A stretch of 64,000 nucleotides of DNA from Planctomycetaceae bacterium (GCA_947449135.1 CANFQO010000009.1:1-64000); one strand, 5' to 3'. Positions 9,416 through 18,821 are shown, counted from the first letter of the stretch. Numbers and translations are program-made. The notes: generated by a model not told the origin, from the letters alone.

Positions 9416-9661
9416 CTTCCTCAGACTCCCACAACGACGCTTGCTGCCACGGTTTGCCGGAATGTGCTTCTCGGTGCGGCTTGGTGGCCCATGACGGCGG
9501 AAATGCTCCGACGACCAGTGCCCTGCGAGTGTACCGTTGAAATGACGGTGCCGGGCCCCGCGTCGGAGGCCAAAGCGGCCTTGACCCCCGGTCGGCGTTT
9601 CCAGACCCTCCCGCGGCCTGTCCCGCCGTTGGCATCCTGCTCCGCGTCGCGTTGTGCCCCC

Positions 9662-10945
9662 ATGATGTTGTCCACCGTCGCATCGAGCCAGCCAGCCACC
9701 CGCACGTCGCGGCATCGTGCGGCTGTGTGGCGGTGGGGGGCGGTGCTCTGCGCGGTCGTGCTGTGCAGAACCGGCTGGCCGCAGGAGCCGCTGCCGGCAC
9801 CAGACGGGGCCGCCGTCGCGGCTCCCGGCGAACCGATCCTCGTCCGGCCCCCTGGTTCTGAGGCTGCTCTGCCCGCTGTGGGCGAGCCGCCGCCGATGTA
9901 CATCGCCGATCCGCTCAATGCCGACGGCTTTGCCGGCATCCCCGTCGGTGCCGCAGCGGACATGCTTCCGAACTGGCCCCGCTGGTTCGCCGGTGCCAGT
10001 GGCCTTGTCATGACGCGGACGCTCCCTGCGGGCACCGCCACCATGCAGCCGTCGGGGGGCGTACAACTCTCCACCAGCAACGCCGCAGCCACATGGCCTG
10101 GGGGCATCGATCTGCACGTGGGCCGCTGGTTTGGTCCGCGGCAGCAGCATGCCGTCGAGTTCATCTACTGGGGTGTGTATGGCATCGGCTCGGCCGCGAC
10201 CGCCACGGCGAGCCCGTCTTCTTCAATCGTCGCCATTCCTCAGGCACCTGGTGTGGTCGTCGGAGCTACGCCCGCCTCGGCGTGGCTCAACAACTCGGCA
10301 ACACAGCAGATCGGTCGCTCCGATCTCGTCAACGACGTCGAGATCAACTGGCTCTATTCGCTGTGGGAACGGCCGGAATTTCTGTCGCAGGATCCGGCGG
10401 CCCCGAGCCGTCGGATCAATCTCATGTGGTTGGCGGGTTTTCGATTCTTCGAGCTGCAGGACGTGCTGACGCAGACGAGTTTCCCCGGCGGTAGCGGCGC
10501 TCCCGGCACTCTCGATCTCGGCGTGGCCACCAACAACAACCTCTACGGCGCGCAGGTGGGGGCGAAATTCGACTGGCGATTCCTGCCGCAGGTTCGTTTT
10601 TCAACGGTGCCAAAGTTCCTGATCGCCGGCAACTCGATCACGAACACGACGACGCTCGCCACCGGCTCGGGCACAGAGGCCACGTTTGCGGGGGCTCCCG
10701 TCAACGCCCACTCGACACTGGGAGTATTTTCCTGGCTCGGGTCGGTCGATACGGGCGTGGCCTGGGACGTGACCGAACGCTGGACCCTCTCCATGGGCTA
10801 TCGTGTGGTCGGCGTGGGCAACATCGCGCAGGCCGATAGTCAGTGGCCGGCGGTGATCTCGAGCCCGGCGAGCATCACCGGCATCGACGCCGGTTCGAGC
10901 ACGGTCATCCACGGCGGCTTCGCGGGATTCGAAGGCCGCTACTGA
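9662..10945 (+). CDS. BBP7-type outer-membrane beta-barrel protein
   Basis: About 427 aa. A signal-peptide-like N-terminus (basic stretch, then WRWGAVLCAVVLC and a Trp-Pro-Gln cleavage area) is followed by a proline-rich segment and then many aromatic, alternating strands (VMTRTLPAG, GIDLHVGRWFG, HAVEFIYWGVYG, RRINLMWLAGFRFFEL, VGAKFDWRF). It ends with the typical barrel C-terminus GFAGFEGRY. This matches the BBP7 family, large in planctomycetes and thought to form outer-membrane barrels of unknown cargo. The frame is open from 9464, but only the start near 9662/9665 gives an exposed signal peptide. A structured repeat begins at the first base after the stop. Confidence 0.75.
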   Translation: MMLSTVASSQPATRTSRHRAAVWRWGAVLCAVVLCRTGWPQEPLPAPDGAAVAAPGEPILVRPPGSEAALPAVGEPPPMYIADPLNADGFAGIPVGAAADMLPNWPRWFAGASGLVMTRTLPAGTATMQPSGGVQLSTSNAAATWPGGIDLHVGRWFGPRQQHAVEFIYWGVYGIGSAATATASPSSSIVAIPQAPGVVVGATPASAWLNNSATQQIGRSDLVNDVEINWLYSLWERPEFLSQDPAAPSRRINLMWLAGFRFFELQDVLTQTSFPGGSGAPGTLDLGVATNNNLYGAQVGAKFDWRFLPQVRFSTVPKFLIAGNSITNTTTLATGSGTEATFAGAPVNAHSTLGVFSWLGSVDTGVAWDVTERWTLSMGYRVVGVGNIAQADSQWPAVISSPASITGIDAGSSTVIHGGFAGFEGRY

Positions 10946-11025
10946 TTTCACGAAAAACACGACATCGTGTCGTTTTTTCTTGGCGGGCCTCAGCCCGCAG
11001 GCGAGAGCCGGGCATCCTGCCCGGC
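10946..11025 (+). repeat. Three-hairpin 3'-end repeat, copy 2
   Basis: Starts immediately after the barrel gene stop. Hairpin I ACGACA/TGTCGT (10959-10973, loop TCG) is flanked by A5 and T5 tracts; hairpin II is GCGGGC/GCCCGC (10983-10998); hairpin III is GCCGGGCA/TGCCCGGC with loop TCC (11007-11025). Compared with copies 1 and 4, hairpin I differs at three paired positions, each time on both arms, so pairing is preserved. Confidence 0.8.
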
Positions 11026-11439
11026 AGTTGTGTGGTGCTGCCATCCGGGCGGCCCTCCTGCCCGACGTTCCTTGCGTGAAAACTGCCACTGAGGAGACGG
11101 TCGGAGGCACGCGTAAGATGGGTCAGGCCCGGAGGGCCGGGTAAGCACCAGCCGACGGAGGTCGGCCAAGCGAAAACGACACGATGTCGTGTTTTGCGTA
11201 AAAATAGATGCTGAAGAGCCGGTCGGAGGCACGCGCAGGAGTCCGGTGAATTCTGCGACTCACGAGCGATTCACGATTCGTCCAAGAGCCTCCTGTAGCA
11301 GAATCCGCCGGCGACGAGCATGCCGCAGACCGGCGAACCAGTGCGGGCTGCTCCACATGCCCCGCGCAACGGCCTCGCCAGACAGGATGACACGCTCGTG
11401 TTATTCTGACCGCGGACCAATCTGCCTCCACGAGGGCCA
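11026..11439. other. Gene-free region with repeats
   Basis: About 410 bp without a credible gene. It holds a further imperfect hairpin (CGGGC/GCCCG near 11045-11064), the inverted repeat copy 3, and two copies of the 16-mer CGGTCGGAGGCACGCG (11098-11113 and 11219-11234) embedded in a longer, diverged direct repeat of about 45 bp. The last 200 bp would contain the promoter of the pterin dehydratase gene. The pattern suggests past duplication or loss of a gene between the two inverted repeat copies. Confidence 0.5.
11121..11204 (-). repeat. Three-hairpin repeat, copy 3 (orphan, inverted)
   Basis: Read on the minus strand: hairpin I ACGACA/TGTCGT (loop TCG) with a shortened A-tract, hairpin II GCCGAC/GTCGGC (loop CTCC), hairpin III GGCCC/GGGCC (loop TCC). 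Unlike the other copies it does not follow a recognisable stop codon. It faces copy 2 head to head. Hairpin II matches copy 5 rather than copies 1, 2 and 4. Confidence 0.75.
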
Positions 11440-11841
11440 ATGTTGATGCCAACGCCCCAAGCCGCCAGCGATCTCTCCGTCAAAAAGTGCGTGCCCTGCG
11501 AAGGGGGCGTGCCGAAATACTCGTCGGCCGAGGCCGAGGCGCAGCTGGCAGCGATGCCCGCCTGGCGGCTCACGCACGACGGCACGCGGATCCGCCGCGA
11601 CTGGACGCTGCGAAACTTTCGTGAGTGCATCAAGCTGATCAATACTGTGGGGGCGCTGGCGGAGCGGGAGCAGCACCACCCCGATCTCCACCTGGAGGGC
11701 TACCGCTGCGTATGGATCGAGATCTATACGCACGCCATCGGCGGCCTTTCCGAAAACGACTTCATCCTCGCGGCGAAGATCGACACGGCGGCTCCCGTGG
11801 TCCCAACGAACAGCGAGTCAGCGAGTTCGCCTCAGGCGTGA
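11440..11841 (+). CDS. phhB: 4a-hydroxytetrahydrobiopterin dehydratase
   Basis: Pterin-4a-carbinolamine dehydratase, 133 aa. It dehydrates the 4a-hydroxy-tetrahydropterin left by aromatic amino-acid hydroxylases or acts in other pterin recycling. The family pattern is intact: EREQHHPDL with the catalytic His pair, then WIEIYTH and a downstream Asp in LSENDF. The N-terminal segment KCVPCEGGVPKYS is the usual family opening. No phenylalanine hydroxylase gene lies in the window, so the pterin it serves is unknown. Convergent with accD, 15 bp apart. Confidence 0.92.
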   Translation: MLMPTPQAASDLSVKKCVPCEGGVPKYSSAEAEAQLAAMPAWRLTHDGTRIRRDWTLRNFRECIKLINTVGALAEREQHHPDLHLEGYRCVWIEIYTHAIGGLSENDFILAAKIDTAAPVVPTNSESASSPQA

Positions 11842-11856
11842 ATGCCGGAGTAGGTC

Positions 11857-12804
11857 TCAGCCGCCGCAGTAGTCGATCGCCCGCGCAATCTCGCTCTTGA
11901 GATCCTTGCGGGCCACGATGCGGTCGATGAAGCCGTGCTCCAGCAGGAACTCGCTCGTCTGGAAGCCCTTTGGCAGTTCCACGCGGATCGTGGCCTTGAT
12001 CGTCCGCGGGCCGGCGAAGCCGATCAGGGCCCGCGGCTCGGCGAAGCAGAGGTCGCCGAGCGAGGCAAAGCTCGCGGCCACGCCGCCCATGGTCGGATTG
12101 GTGAGGACGGAGATGAACAGTCCTCCGGCCTGCGAATGTCGGGCGAGTGCCGCCGACACCTTCGCCATCTGCATCAACGAGAGGATGCCTTCGTGCATGC
12201 GGGCACCACCGCCGGAGGCACTGATGATGATCAGTGGCAGCTTGCCAGCCGTGGCCCGCTCGACGAGCCGCGTGAGCCGCTCGCCGACCACGCTCCCCAT
12301 GCTTCCCATGATGAAGGAGGAGTCGGTCACGCCGCAGGCCACGCGTCGGGCGCGGATCATGCCGGTGCCGGTGACGACCGCGTCACGCATCCCTGTTCTC
12401 TTCTGCTCGGACACGATCCGTTCGGCATAGGCCTTCTTGTCACGGAAGCCGAGGGGATCGGTGGGCCGCAGGTTGGCGTCGCATTCCTCGAATGTGCCGT
12501 CGTCAAGGAGTTGGGCAATCCGCTGCGCCGCCGACACATACCAATGAAAGCCGCACTGCGGGCAGACGTTCTGCATCTCCTCCGCTTCCTTGCGGTAGAT
12601 CGTCGCGCCGCAGCCCTCGCACTTCTGCCAGAGCCCCTCTGGCACGCCGCGTTTTGTTCGCGGGGCGGTCGCCGATTCGGCAGGCTTCGCTGGCGGCCGC
12701 GTGGCGACCTCGGCTGGCTCAGTTCCGGCGCTGGCGGAGTTGCCAGAGGCCGTGCCGACGGCTGTGGTTACGGTACTCGGTCGCGGTGAGCGGCGGCGTT
12801 CCAT
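11857..12804 (-). CDS. accD: Acetyl-CoA carboxylase carboxyltransferase beta subunit
   Basis: 315 aa. Transfers carboxyl from biotin to acetyl-CoA as part of the AccAD complex, the first step of fatty-acid synthesis. A zinc finger with two CxxC pairs (CEGC and CPQC, 17 residues between) follows the [10 protein letters not shown] motif; the crotonase-type core has [21 protein letters not shown] and [11 protein letters not shown]. Family enzymes usually start close to the zinc finger; here about 50 residues of Ala/Pro/Thr-rich sequence precede it, so the true start may be internal. No accA is visible nearby. Confidence 0.93.
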   Translation of the reverse strand: MERRRSPRPSTVTTAVGTASGNSASAGTEPAEVATRPPAKPAESATAPRTKRGVPEGLWQKCEGCGATIYRKEAEEMQNVCPQCGFHWYVSAAQRIAQLLDDGTFEECDANLRPTDPLGFRDKKAYAERIVSEQKRTGMRDAVVTGTGMIRARRVACGVTDSSFIMGSMGSVVGERLTRLVERATAGKLPLIIISASGGGARMHEGILSLMQMAKVSAALARHSQAGGLFISVLTNPTMGGVAASFASLGDLCFAEPRALIGFAGPRTIKATIRVELPKGFQTSEFLLEHGFIDRIVARKDLKSEIARAIDYCGG

Positions 12805-12966
12805 GCGATTGTGTCAACGCGCGTTGAAGCACGGTCTGAGAGAGGATGTCGGCGAAGCCGCTGCAACGGCGAGACGCATTGTAGCCCGGGGCTTGCCTCT
12901 CCCGCTGCGCCGAAATTGGCGGTGTGCGGCGTGGGACTCGGCTGTGTTTTTGCGGGCTGTGGCGCC

Positions 12967-13578
12967 TCAGATCGGGGTCGGCTGGTAACGATCGGCGCGG
13001 GGCATGCGGGCCCACTGGGACGCCACGGGGATTTCCCTGAGGGGCTCGCCGTGCGGATCGCGGGCCCAGAGATCACCCATCGACTCTCCCGCCACAAGCC
13101 AGCAGACGAGCCGGTCGAGAGGTTCGGGAACAACGATCGCCACGCGGCCCTCCGTGTATCGACGGAGGAGTTTTTCGAGCACCCGATCGACCCGTTCGCA
13201 GGCCTCCTCCAGCAGTTCGCCTTCGGGAGGCGCGACAGCCCACGGATTGTCCTGCCACTGCCGATAGAGCCGCGGCTGCTTCCGGCGAATGTCATCCACG
13301 AGCAGTCCCTGCCAGAGCCCCTGGTCGAGGTTATGCAGGTCTTCGATGACCCGCGGCTTGAGTCCCATGGATCGGCCGATGATCCGGGCCGTTTCCAAGG
13401 CACATTGCTCCTCTGAAGAGACGAGCGCGAGCACCGGACCGTCAGCCAGCAGGGTGGCCGCGTGTTCTGCTTCGGTGACGCCTGCCGGGCACAACGGTAT
13501 GTCGACCACGCCGCGAATCCGGCCCTGCATTTCGAAGTCGGTGGCACCGGCACGGATCACGATCAGAGAATCGGGCAT
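12967..13578 (-). CDS. Histidine-phosphatase-fold protein lacking catalytic residues
   Basis: 203 aa from the ATG at 13578 (the frame is open to 13671). The fold of phosphoglycerate-mutase-like phosphatases is recognisable along the whole length: VIRAGATDF, GRIRGVVDIPL, SSEEQCALETARII, LDQGLWQG, PPEGELLEE and a final VVPEPLDRLV strand. The residues that do the chemistry are replaced: RHG is RAG, the Arg of the SS...R..TA motif is Cys, the Glu before G-x-W-x-G is Asn, and the second catalytic His is Pro. It is therefore probably a binding or regulatory protein, not a phosphatase. It lies between accD and rpe on the same strand. Function unknown. Confidence 0.7.
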   Translation of the reverse strand: MPDSLIVIRAGATDFEMQGRIRGVVDIPLCPAGVTEAEHAATLLADGPVLALVSSEEQCALETARIIGRSMGLKPRVIEDLHNLDQGLWQGLLVDDIRRKQPRLYRQWQDNPWAVAPPEGELLEEACERVDRVLEKLLRRYTEGRVAIVVPEPLDRLVCWLVAGESMGDLWARDPHGEPLREIPVASQWARMPRADRYQPTPI

Positions 13579-13660
13579 TGAGTGGGCATTGGCTCCAGAG
13601 GAAAAGCATTTCCCGCGGCGGCAATGCCGTCGGGAAAACAGGTTCGCTGCGGCTGTGCCA

Positions 13661-14473
13661 TCAGGCGGCACTCCGGGCGAGTTGTTCGAGTTCGGTGATG
13701 GCCTTGGCGTAGTCGTGCGATCGGATCACGGCGCTGCCGGCCACGATCAATTCCGCACCGGCAGCCGCCACGGGACCGATGGTTTCGGTCGAGATGCCAC
13801 CATCCACCCCCAGCCGGAACGAGTCGCCGCGTTGGGACCGCAGCGCCGCGAGTTGGGAAAGTTTTGCGAGTGCCACAGGGTTGAATGCCTGACCGCCAAA
13901 CCCTGGCTCCACGCTCATCACCAGGACGCCGTCGCAGACGTCGAGATAGGGCTCGATCCGATCGATGGGCGTGCCCGGACTGATGGCGAGATGGGCCCGG
14001 GGACCGAGCGACGCAATGGTCTTGAGGGTCTGCCTGGGATCGGAGAGTCCTTCCAGATGAACGGTCAGGATGTCGGCTCCGGCCTGGGCGTAGGCTTCGA
14101 CACACGTCTCCGGCTGCTCGACCATGAGGTGGACCTCGAGCGGTCTCTTCGCGGCCCGTCGTACGGCCTCGACCACCACCAGACCGTAGGTCAGTTGCGG
14201 CACGAAGCGACCATCCATGACGTCGAGATGAAGGGCGGCCGCACCGGCCGATTCCAATCGCTCGACCTCCCTGGCCAAGTGTCCAAAATCGCAGAGCAGG
14301 AGGGCCGGAAGAACCACGGGACCGCGGGCATCAAGCGTGGCCGCCAACTGATCGAAGGCCTGTCCTGCCGGAGGATTCACGTGTGTGCGGAGCAGAAGTT
14401 TGTGGCGCTGGCTACCATGCCCGCTGCCGTGGCCGGCATTGTAACACGGCTGAGGAGGGGGGGCTGGTTTCAC
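13661..14473 (-). CDS. rpe: Ribulose-phosphate 3-epimerase
   Basis: 270 aa in the longest frame; the TIM barrel begins near residue 50 (VLPALLLCDFGHL), so the true start is probably downstream of 14473, possibly a non-ATG codon. Interconverts ribulose-5-phosphate and xylulose-5-phosphate. Signature elements: LHLDVMDGRFVPQLTYG with the metal-binding Asp, VHLMV, AISPGTPID, VMSVEPGFGGQAF, GVDGGIS and VAGSAV. All active-site residues I can identify are present. Divergent from putA. Confidence 0.93.
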   Translation of the reverse strand: MKPAPPPQPCYNAGHGSGHGSQRHKLLLRTHVNPPAGQAFDQLAATLDARGPVVLPALLLCDFGHLAREVERLESAGAAALHLDVMDGRFVPQLTYGLVVVEAVRRAAKRPLEVHLMVEQPETCVEAYAQAGADILTVHLEGLSDPRQTLKTIASLGPRAHLAISPGTPIDRIEPYLDVCDGVLVMSVEPGFGGQAFNPVALAKLSQLAALRSQRGDSFRLGVDGGISTETIGPVAAAGAELIVAGSAVIRSHDYAKAITELEQLARSAA

Positions 14474-14545
14474 CGCCGGGAAGGTCTGGTCGACCCATCT
14501 GCAAACGCTTTCCGTACAAAGACTTGGAGAAAGGAACGCAACGCC

Positions 14546-17500
14546 ATGGCCGCCACATCAGGAGCCGCGATCGAGGGGGTGCTTCCCAGCCGGCTGTCGC
14601 CGGCCGACCGGGAGCAGATCGAACGACGGGTGCAGCAGATCGGCCGCGGACTGTTGGAGCAGTCGCTCGCCGCCGAGCCTACGGCCGTCTCTCCGGAGTG
14701 GTGGGCGCAGCAGGCGGGAGAGTGGGCCACGCATGACGACGATCTGAAAGTGCGGCTGTTTCGGCTCGTCGACTGCATGCCGATGCTGGAGCATCCCGCC
14801 TCGCTCGACCGTCACCTCCGCGAATACATCGACGATGACGTCATCACGCGACTGCCGTCGTCGCTCCGGGTGGCGGTCCAGGCTGCCCGGAGCGGCCTCC
14901 TCGCGCCGCTGGCAGCCCGGGCGATCCGGGCTGCGGTGCTCGCTCAGGCCCGCCGGTTCATCGCCGGCTCGAATCCGGCGGAGGCGGCGCGGGCGGCGCT
15001 CGCCCAGCGCCGCCGCCACCGCGGCTTCACGCTCGACCTGCTCGGCGAGGCGGTCACGAGCGAATCGGAGGCCGATGCCTACGCCGACGCCTATACGCGA
15101 CTGCTCACCGAGCTGCCCCGCCTTGCCGCAGCCTGGCCCGCCGACCCGCTGGTGGACGACGGGCCCGACGGGCCGATGCCGCGGGTGAACGTCTCACTCA
15201 AGCTCTCCGCGCTCGACAGCCAGTTCGACGCCATCGATCCACTGGGCACCTCGCATCGCGTGCTTGCGCGTCTGCGGCCGCTGTGGCGATTGGCCCGCGC
15301 CCATGCCGCGCAGGTGCACATCGACATGGAGAGCCACGCCACGAAGGACCTGACGCTGGCCATCTTCCGGCAGATTGCCATGGAGGAGGAATTTCGTGAC
15401 TGGCCCGATTGCGGGGTGGTCGTGCAGTGCTATCTCCGCGAGTCGCTTCGCGACCTCGAGTCGCTGGCTGCGTGGGCGCGAGACCGCGGCACGCCGGTCT
15501 GGATCCGGCTCGTCAAGGGTGCCTATTGGGACTTCGAGACGGTGCATGCAGAGGCCGCCGGCTGGCCCGTGCCCGTCTGGCAGCAGAAGTGGCAGACCGA
15601 TGCCTGCTATGAGGCGGCGACGACGTTCGTCATGGAGCACGCGACGACGCTGCGGCCGGCGCTCGGGAGCCACAACCTGCGATCGCTCGCGCATGGCATG
15701 GCGGTGGCCGAGCATCTGGGCATCGACCGGCGCGGCATCGAAATGCAGATGCTTCATGGCATGGGTGATCCCGAGAAGGAGGCGGTGACCGCCGCCGGAT
15801 GGCGACTGCGGATCTACATGCCCTACGGTGAACTCGTGCCCGGGATGGCCTACCTCGTCAGGCGGCTCCTTGAAAACTCGTCGAACGACTCGTTTCTCCG
15901 TGCGGGCTTCGTGAAGCACGTGGCGCCCGCCACGCTGCTCGCGGCCCCGGGGCCGGCCGCGAACGCCGACGACGCGGGTGCTGACCCTCCGGCCTCGGCC
16001 GGGCCTCTCGCTGCGATCGGATTTCGCAACGAGCCGCTTGCCGATTTTTCGCTCGACGCTTCGCGGCGGTCCATGGAGGAGGCGGTCGCCCGACTGGCCG
16101 CCGGCTTGGCGGCACGACCGGTCGCGGTAGCAAGTGTGATCGACGGCCGCCGCGTGGAGTCTGGGGATGTGTTTCCGCGTCATGATCCGTCGGATCATGA
16201 CCGACTGATCGCACACGTGGCAGCAGCCACGCCCGCGGATGCCGACCGCGCGGTCACGGTGGCCCGCGAGGCGTTGCCTTTCTGGAATCAGGTCGGCTGG
16301 GAACGGCGGGCGGGCATTCTCGAGAAGGCTGCGGACATCATGCGACGCCGTCGGTTCGAGCTGGCCGCCATCGAGGTCTTTGAGGTGGGCAAGCCGTGGC
16401 GGGAGGCCGATGCCGATGTGGCCGAGGCCATCGACTTCTGCTGCTACTACGCCCGAGAGGCCAGGCGGCTTGCTGCGCCAGCGCGGGTGGATGTGCCGGG
16501 AGAGGAGAATACGACCGAATGGCTGCCCCGAGGTGTGGCGGTGGTGATTGCACCGTGGAACTTTCCGCTCGCGATTCTCACCGGTATGACGACGGCGGCG
16601 CTGGTCACCGGCAACACGGTGGTGATGAAACCTGCCGAACAGTCGTCGTTGATCTCGCTGCGGCTGCACGAACTGCTGCTTGAAGCGGGAGTTCCGCCTG
16701 CAGCACTGGCCTTCCTTCCAGGCCGCGGCGAGGAGGTGGGGCCACCGCTCGTGTCTCATCCCGACACGGCGCTCGTGGCGTTCACAGGCTCGCGGGCCGT
16801 TGGCTTGGCAATCCATGCCCAGGCGGCGGCAGCCTCGGCGGCTGCGGGCAGCGGGCAGGTGAAGCGGGTGATTGCAGAGATGGGAGGCAAGAATGCAATC
16901 ATCGTTGACGACGACGCCGATCTCGACGAGGCGGTGGTGGCGGTCGTGCAGAGTGCCTTCGGCTTCCAGGGGCAGAAGTGCTCCGCCTGCTCACGCGTGA
17001 TCGTGCTCGACCGCGTGCACGACGCCTTCGTCAGGCGTCTCTCCGAAGCGGTGAAGAGCCTGCGGGTGGGCCCGGCCGCCGAGCCGGGAACGCGAGTGGG
17101 GCCGCTCGTCGACGCGGAGGCGCGGGACCGCGTGCAGTCCTTCATCGAGGTCGGGCGAAAGACGGCCCGCGAGGTGGTGGCCGTCGATGCCGGGACGCTG
17201 GCGGGCCGGGGCTGGTTCGTCGGGCCGCATCTGTTTGCCGACGTCGATCCGGCGGGGCCTCTGGGGCAGGAGGAGATCTTCGGGCCGGTGCTGGCCGTGT
17301 TCCGTGCCCGCGACTTCACCCGGGCGATTGAACTTGCGAATGGTACGCCCTACGCGCTCACCGCCGGCGTCTTTTCCCGCAGCCCATCGCATCTGCATGA
17401 GGCGGCAGCGGCCTTGCAGGCAGGCAATGTCTATCTCAATCGGGGCATCACTGGAGCGTTGGTCCGACGGCAGCCATTCGGCGGTTACCGGATGTCGGGC

Positions 17501-17611
17501 AGCGGCAGTAAGGCGGGCGGGCCCGAATATCTCCAGCAGTTTCTCGTGGCTAGGACAGTTACGGAAAACACGCTGCGACGGGGTTTTGCGCCGCCTCGAC
17601 GCCAAGCGTGA
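14546..17611 (+). CDS. putA: Bifunctional proline dehydrogenase / glutamate semialdehyde dehydrogenase
   Basis: 1021 aa, oxidising proline to glutamate in two steps on one polypeptide. The first half is the FAD proline dehydrogenase barrel (VNVSLKLSAL, WIRLVKGAYWD, then PYGELVPGMAYLVRRLLENS). The second half is the NAD-dependent aldehyde dehydrogenase with VIAPWNFPLAI, FTGSRAVG, EMGGKNAIIV and the catalytic Cys in FQGQKCSACS. There is no N-terminal DNA-binding domain, so it is not a PutA-type repressor. I start at the ATG 14546, with AAGGA at 14531-14535; the frame is open back to 13289, but that part runs antisense to rpe and the histidine-phosphatase-fold gene. Confidence 0.95.
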   Translation: MAATSGAAIEGVLPSRLSPADREQIERRVQQIGRGLLEQSLAAEPTAVSPEWWAQQAGEWATHDDDLKVRLFRLVDCMPMLEHPASLDRHLREYIDDDVITRLPSSLRVAVQAARSGLLAPLAARAIRAAVLAQARRFIAGSNPAEAARAALAQRRRHRGFTLDLLGEAVTSESEADAYADAYTRLLTELPRLAAAWPADPLVDDGPDGPMPRVNVSLKLSALDSQFDAIDPLGTSHRVLARLRPLWRLARAHAAQVHIDMESHATKDLTLAIFRQIAMEEEFRDWPDCGVVVQCYLRESLRDLESLAAWARDRGTPVWIRLVKGAYWDFETVHAEAAGWPVPVWQQKWQTDACYEAATTFVMEHATTLRPALGSHNLRSLAHGMAVAEHLGIDRRGIEMQMLHGMGDPEKEAVTAAGWRLRIYMPYGELVPGMAYLVRRLLENSSNDSFLRAGFVKHVAPATLLAAPGPAANADDAGADPPASAGPLAAIGFRNEPLADFSLDASRRSMEEAVARLAAGLAARPVAVASVIDGRRVESGDVFPRHDPSDHDRLIAHVAAATPADADRAVTVAREALPFWNQVGWERRAGILEKAADIMRRRRFELAAIEVFEVGKPWREADADVAEAIDFCCYYAREARRLAAPARVDVPGEENTTEWLPRGVAVVIAPWNFPLAILTGMTTAALVTGNTVVMKPAEQSSLISLRLHELLLEAGVPPAALAFLPGRGEEVGPPLVSHPDTALVAFTGSRAVGLAIHAQAAAASAAAGSGQVKRVIAEMGGKNAIIVDDDADLDEAVVAVVQSAFGFQGQKCSACSRVIVLDRVHDAFVRRLSEAVKSLRVGPAAEPGTRVGPLVDAEARDRVQSFIEVGRKTAREVVAVDAGTLAGRGWFVGPHLFADVDPAGPLGQEEIFGPVLAVFRARDFTRAIELANGTPYALTAGVFSRSPSHLHEAAAALQAGNVYLNRGITGALVRRQPFGGYRMSGSGSKAGGPEYLQQFLVARTVTENTLRRGFAPPRRQA

Positions 17612-17792
17612 CACAGCGTTCGGGGCTCAGCGGGGCATGGCATAGCGATTCCGCTGCGAGTTCCAGCGGGGAGGCAGCCGGAAAAGACCGCGGTTTTTCG
17701 CGGGGGTTTGCGGTCGCTCATGAAACGCTCGCATTTCCCGCTACCATCTCTGAACGAGTCTCTTTTCCTGATCCCCTCCAAGGAATCTGTAG
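17612..17792. promoter_or_regulatory. putA-pst intergenic region
   Basis: 181 bp between putA and pstS. It contains an imperfect nested hairpin (GACCGC/GCGGTC at 17686-17715, inner CCGCG/CGCGG) but no clean T-run, and it must carry the pst promoter. I do not recognise a Pho-box-type direct repeat. Confidence 0.3.
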
Positions 17793-18821
17793 ATGTTGAC
17801 ACGCATGCTCACCCACGCGGCGGTTGCGTTCGCGGGAATCGTCGTGCTCCCGACGCTGGCCTGCCTTGATTCAGTCGTGGTCATCCGCACCGCATCGGCG
17901 CTCGATCAGGAAATCGACCCAGCCCTGAAGCCTTACGAAAAGGTGTCGGGTGAAGTGGCCGGTTCGCTCAAGTGTGTCGGATCCGACACGATGAACAACC
18001 TTGTCGCCCTCTGGGTGGAGGGCTTCAAGAAGTTTTATCCGAGCGTGCAGGAGGGGATTGAAGGCAAGGGCTCGGCATCGGCTCCGCCGGCCCTGACTGA
18101 GGGCACGTGTACGTTCGGCCCGATGAGCCGCGACTGGAAACCGTCGGAGATCGACGAATTCAAGCAGAAGCATGGGTACGCCCCGACCGTCGTACCGGTG
18201 GCGATCGACATGCTGGCGGTGTTCGTCCACAAGGACAACCCACTCAAGAGCCTCTCGCTGCAGGAGGTCGACGCGATCTTCTCGAAGAACCGCACCGGCG
18301 GTGCCAAGAACGAAATCCGCACCTGGGGCGACCTCGGTCTGGAAGGCGAGTGGAAGGACAAGCCGATCAGCCTCTATGGCCGCAACGCCACGAGCGGCAC
18401 CTACGGCTACTTCAAAGAGAACGCCCTCTTCAAGGGTGACTTCAAGCCGACCGTCAAGGAGCAGCCCGGCAGTTCTGCGGTGGTGCAGGCCGTAGCCAGC
18501 GACAAGTACGGCATCGGCTACAGCGGCATCGGCTACCGCACGGCCGATGTGCGGGCCGTGCCGCTGGCGGCGAAGCAAGGGGCGGCGGCAATTGAGACCG
18601 AGCCCAAGTTCGCCTATTCGGGTGAGTATCCGCTCTCGCGGTTTCTCTACCTGAGCGTCAATCACAAGCCGGGGACGGCGATCGATCCGTTGCGGGGCGA
18701 GTTCATCCGCTACGTGCTCAGCGCCACCGGTCAGGGAGACGTCCGAAAGGACGGCTATCTGCCGGTCACCGGTCCGATTGCAAAGCGGGCACTGCAGAGC
18801 GTCGGGCTCACGAGTCCCTGA
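17793..18821 (+). CDS. pstS: Phosphate ABC transporter substrate-binding protein
   Basis: 342 aa periplasmic phosphate-binding protein. A signal peptide (residues about 1-34, ending ALACL...TASA) precedes a type-2 periplasmic fold. Phosphate-binding family motifs: GSDTMNNLV near residue 67, the GPMSR segment, VHKDNPL, and the YGRNATSGTYGYFKE loop. First gene of a pst operon: pstC starts 26 bp downstream. Phosphate starvation control is expected from pathway knowledge, but no Pho box was identified. Confidence 0.93.
   Translation: MLTRMLTHAAVAFAGIVVLPTLACLDSVVVIRTASALDQEIDPALKPYEKVSGEVAGSLKCVGSDTMNNLVALWVEGFKKFYPSVQEGIEGKGSASAPPALTEGTCTFGPMSRDWKPSEIDEFKQKHGYAPTVVPVAIDMLAVFVHKDNPLKSLSLQEVDAIFSKNRTGGAKNEIRTWGDLGLEGEWKDKPISLYGRNATSGTYGYFKENALFKGDFKPTVKEQPGSSAVVQAVASDKYGIGYSGIGYRTADVRAVPLAAKQGAAAIETEPKFAYSGEYPLSRFLYLSVNHKPGTAIDPLRGEFIRYVLSATGQGDVRKDGYLPVTGPIAKRALQSVGLTSP

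Noticed and set aside
13289-14545. N-terminal extension of the putA frame (about 419 aa)
   Set aside because: Antisense to rpe and the histidine-phosphatase-fold gene; the ATG at 14546 has a ribosome binding site and the PutA fold begins there.
15194-16816. 540-aa open frame antisense to putA
   Set aside because: High-GC codon bias leaves long open frames on the opposite strand; the sequence is Arg/His/Gly-rich with no domain, and putA motifs cover the same bases.
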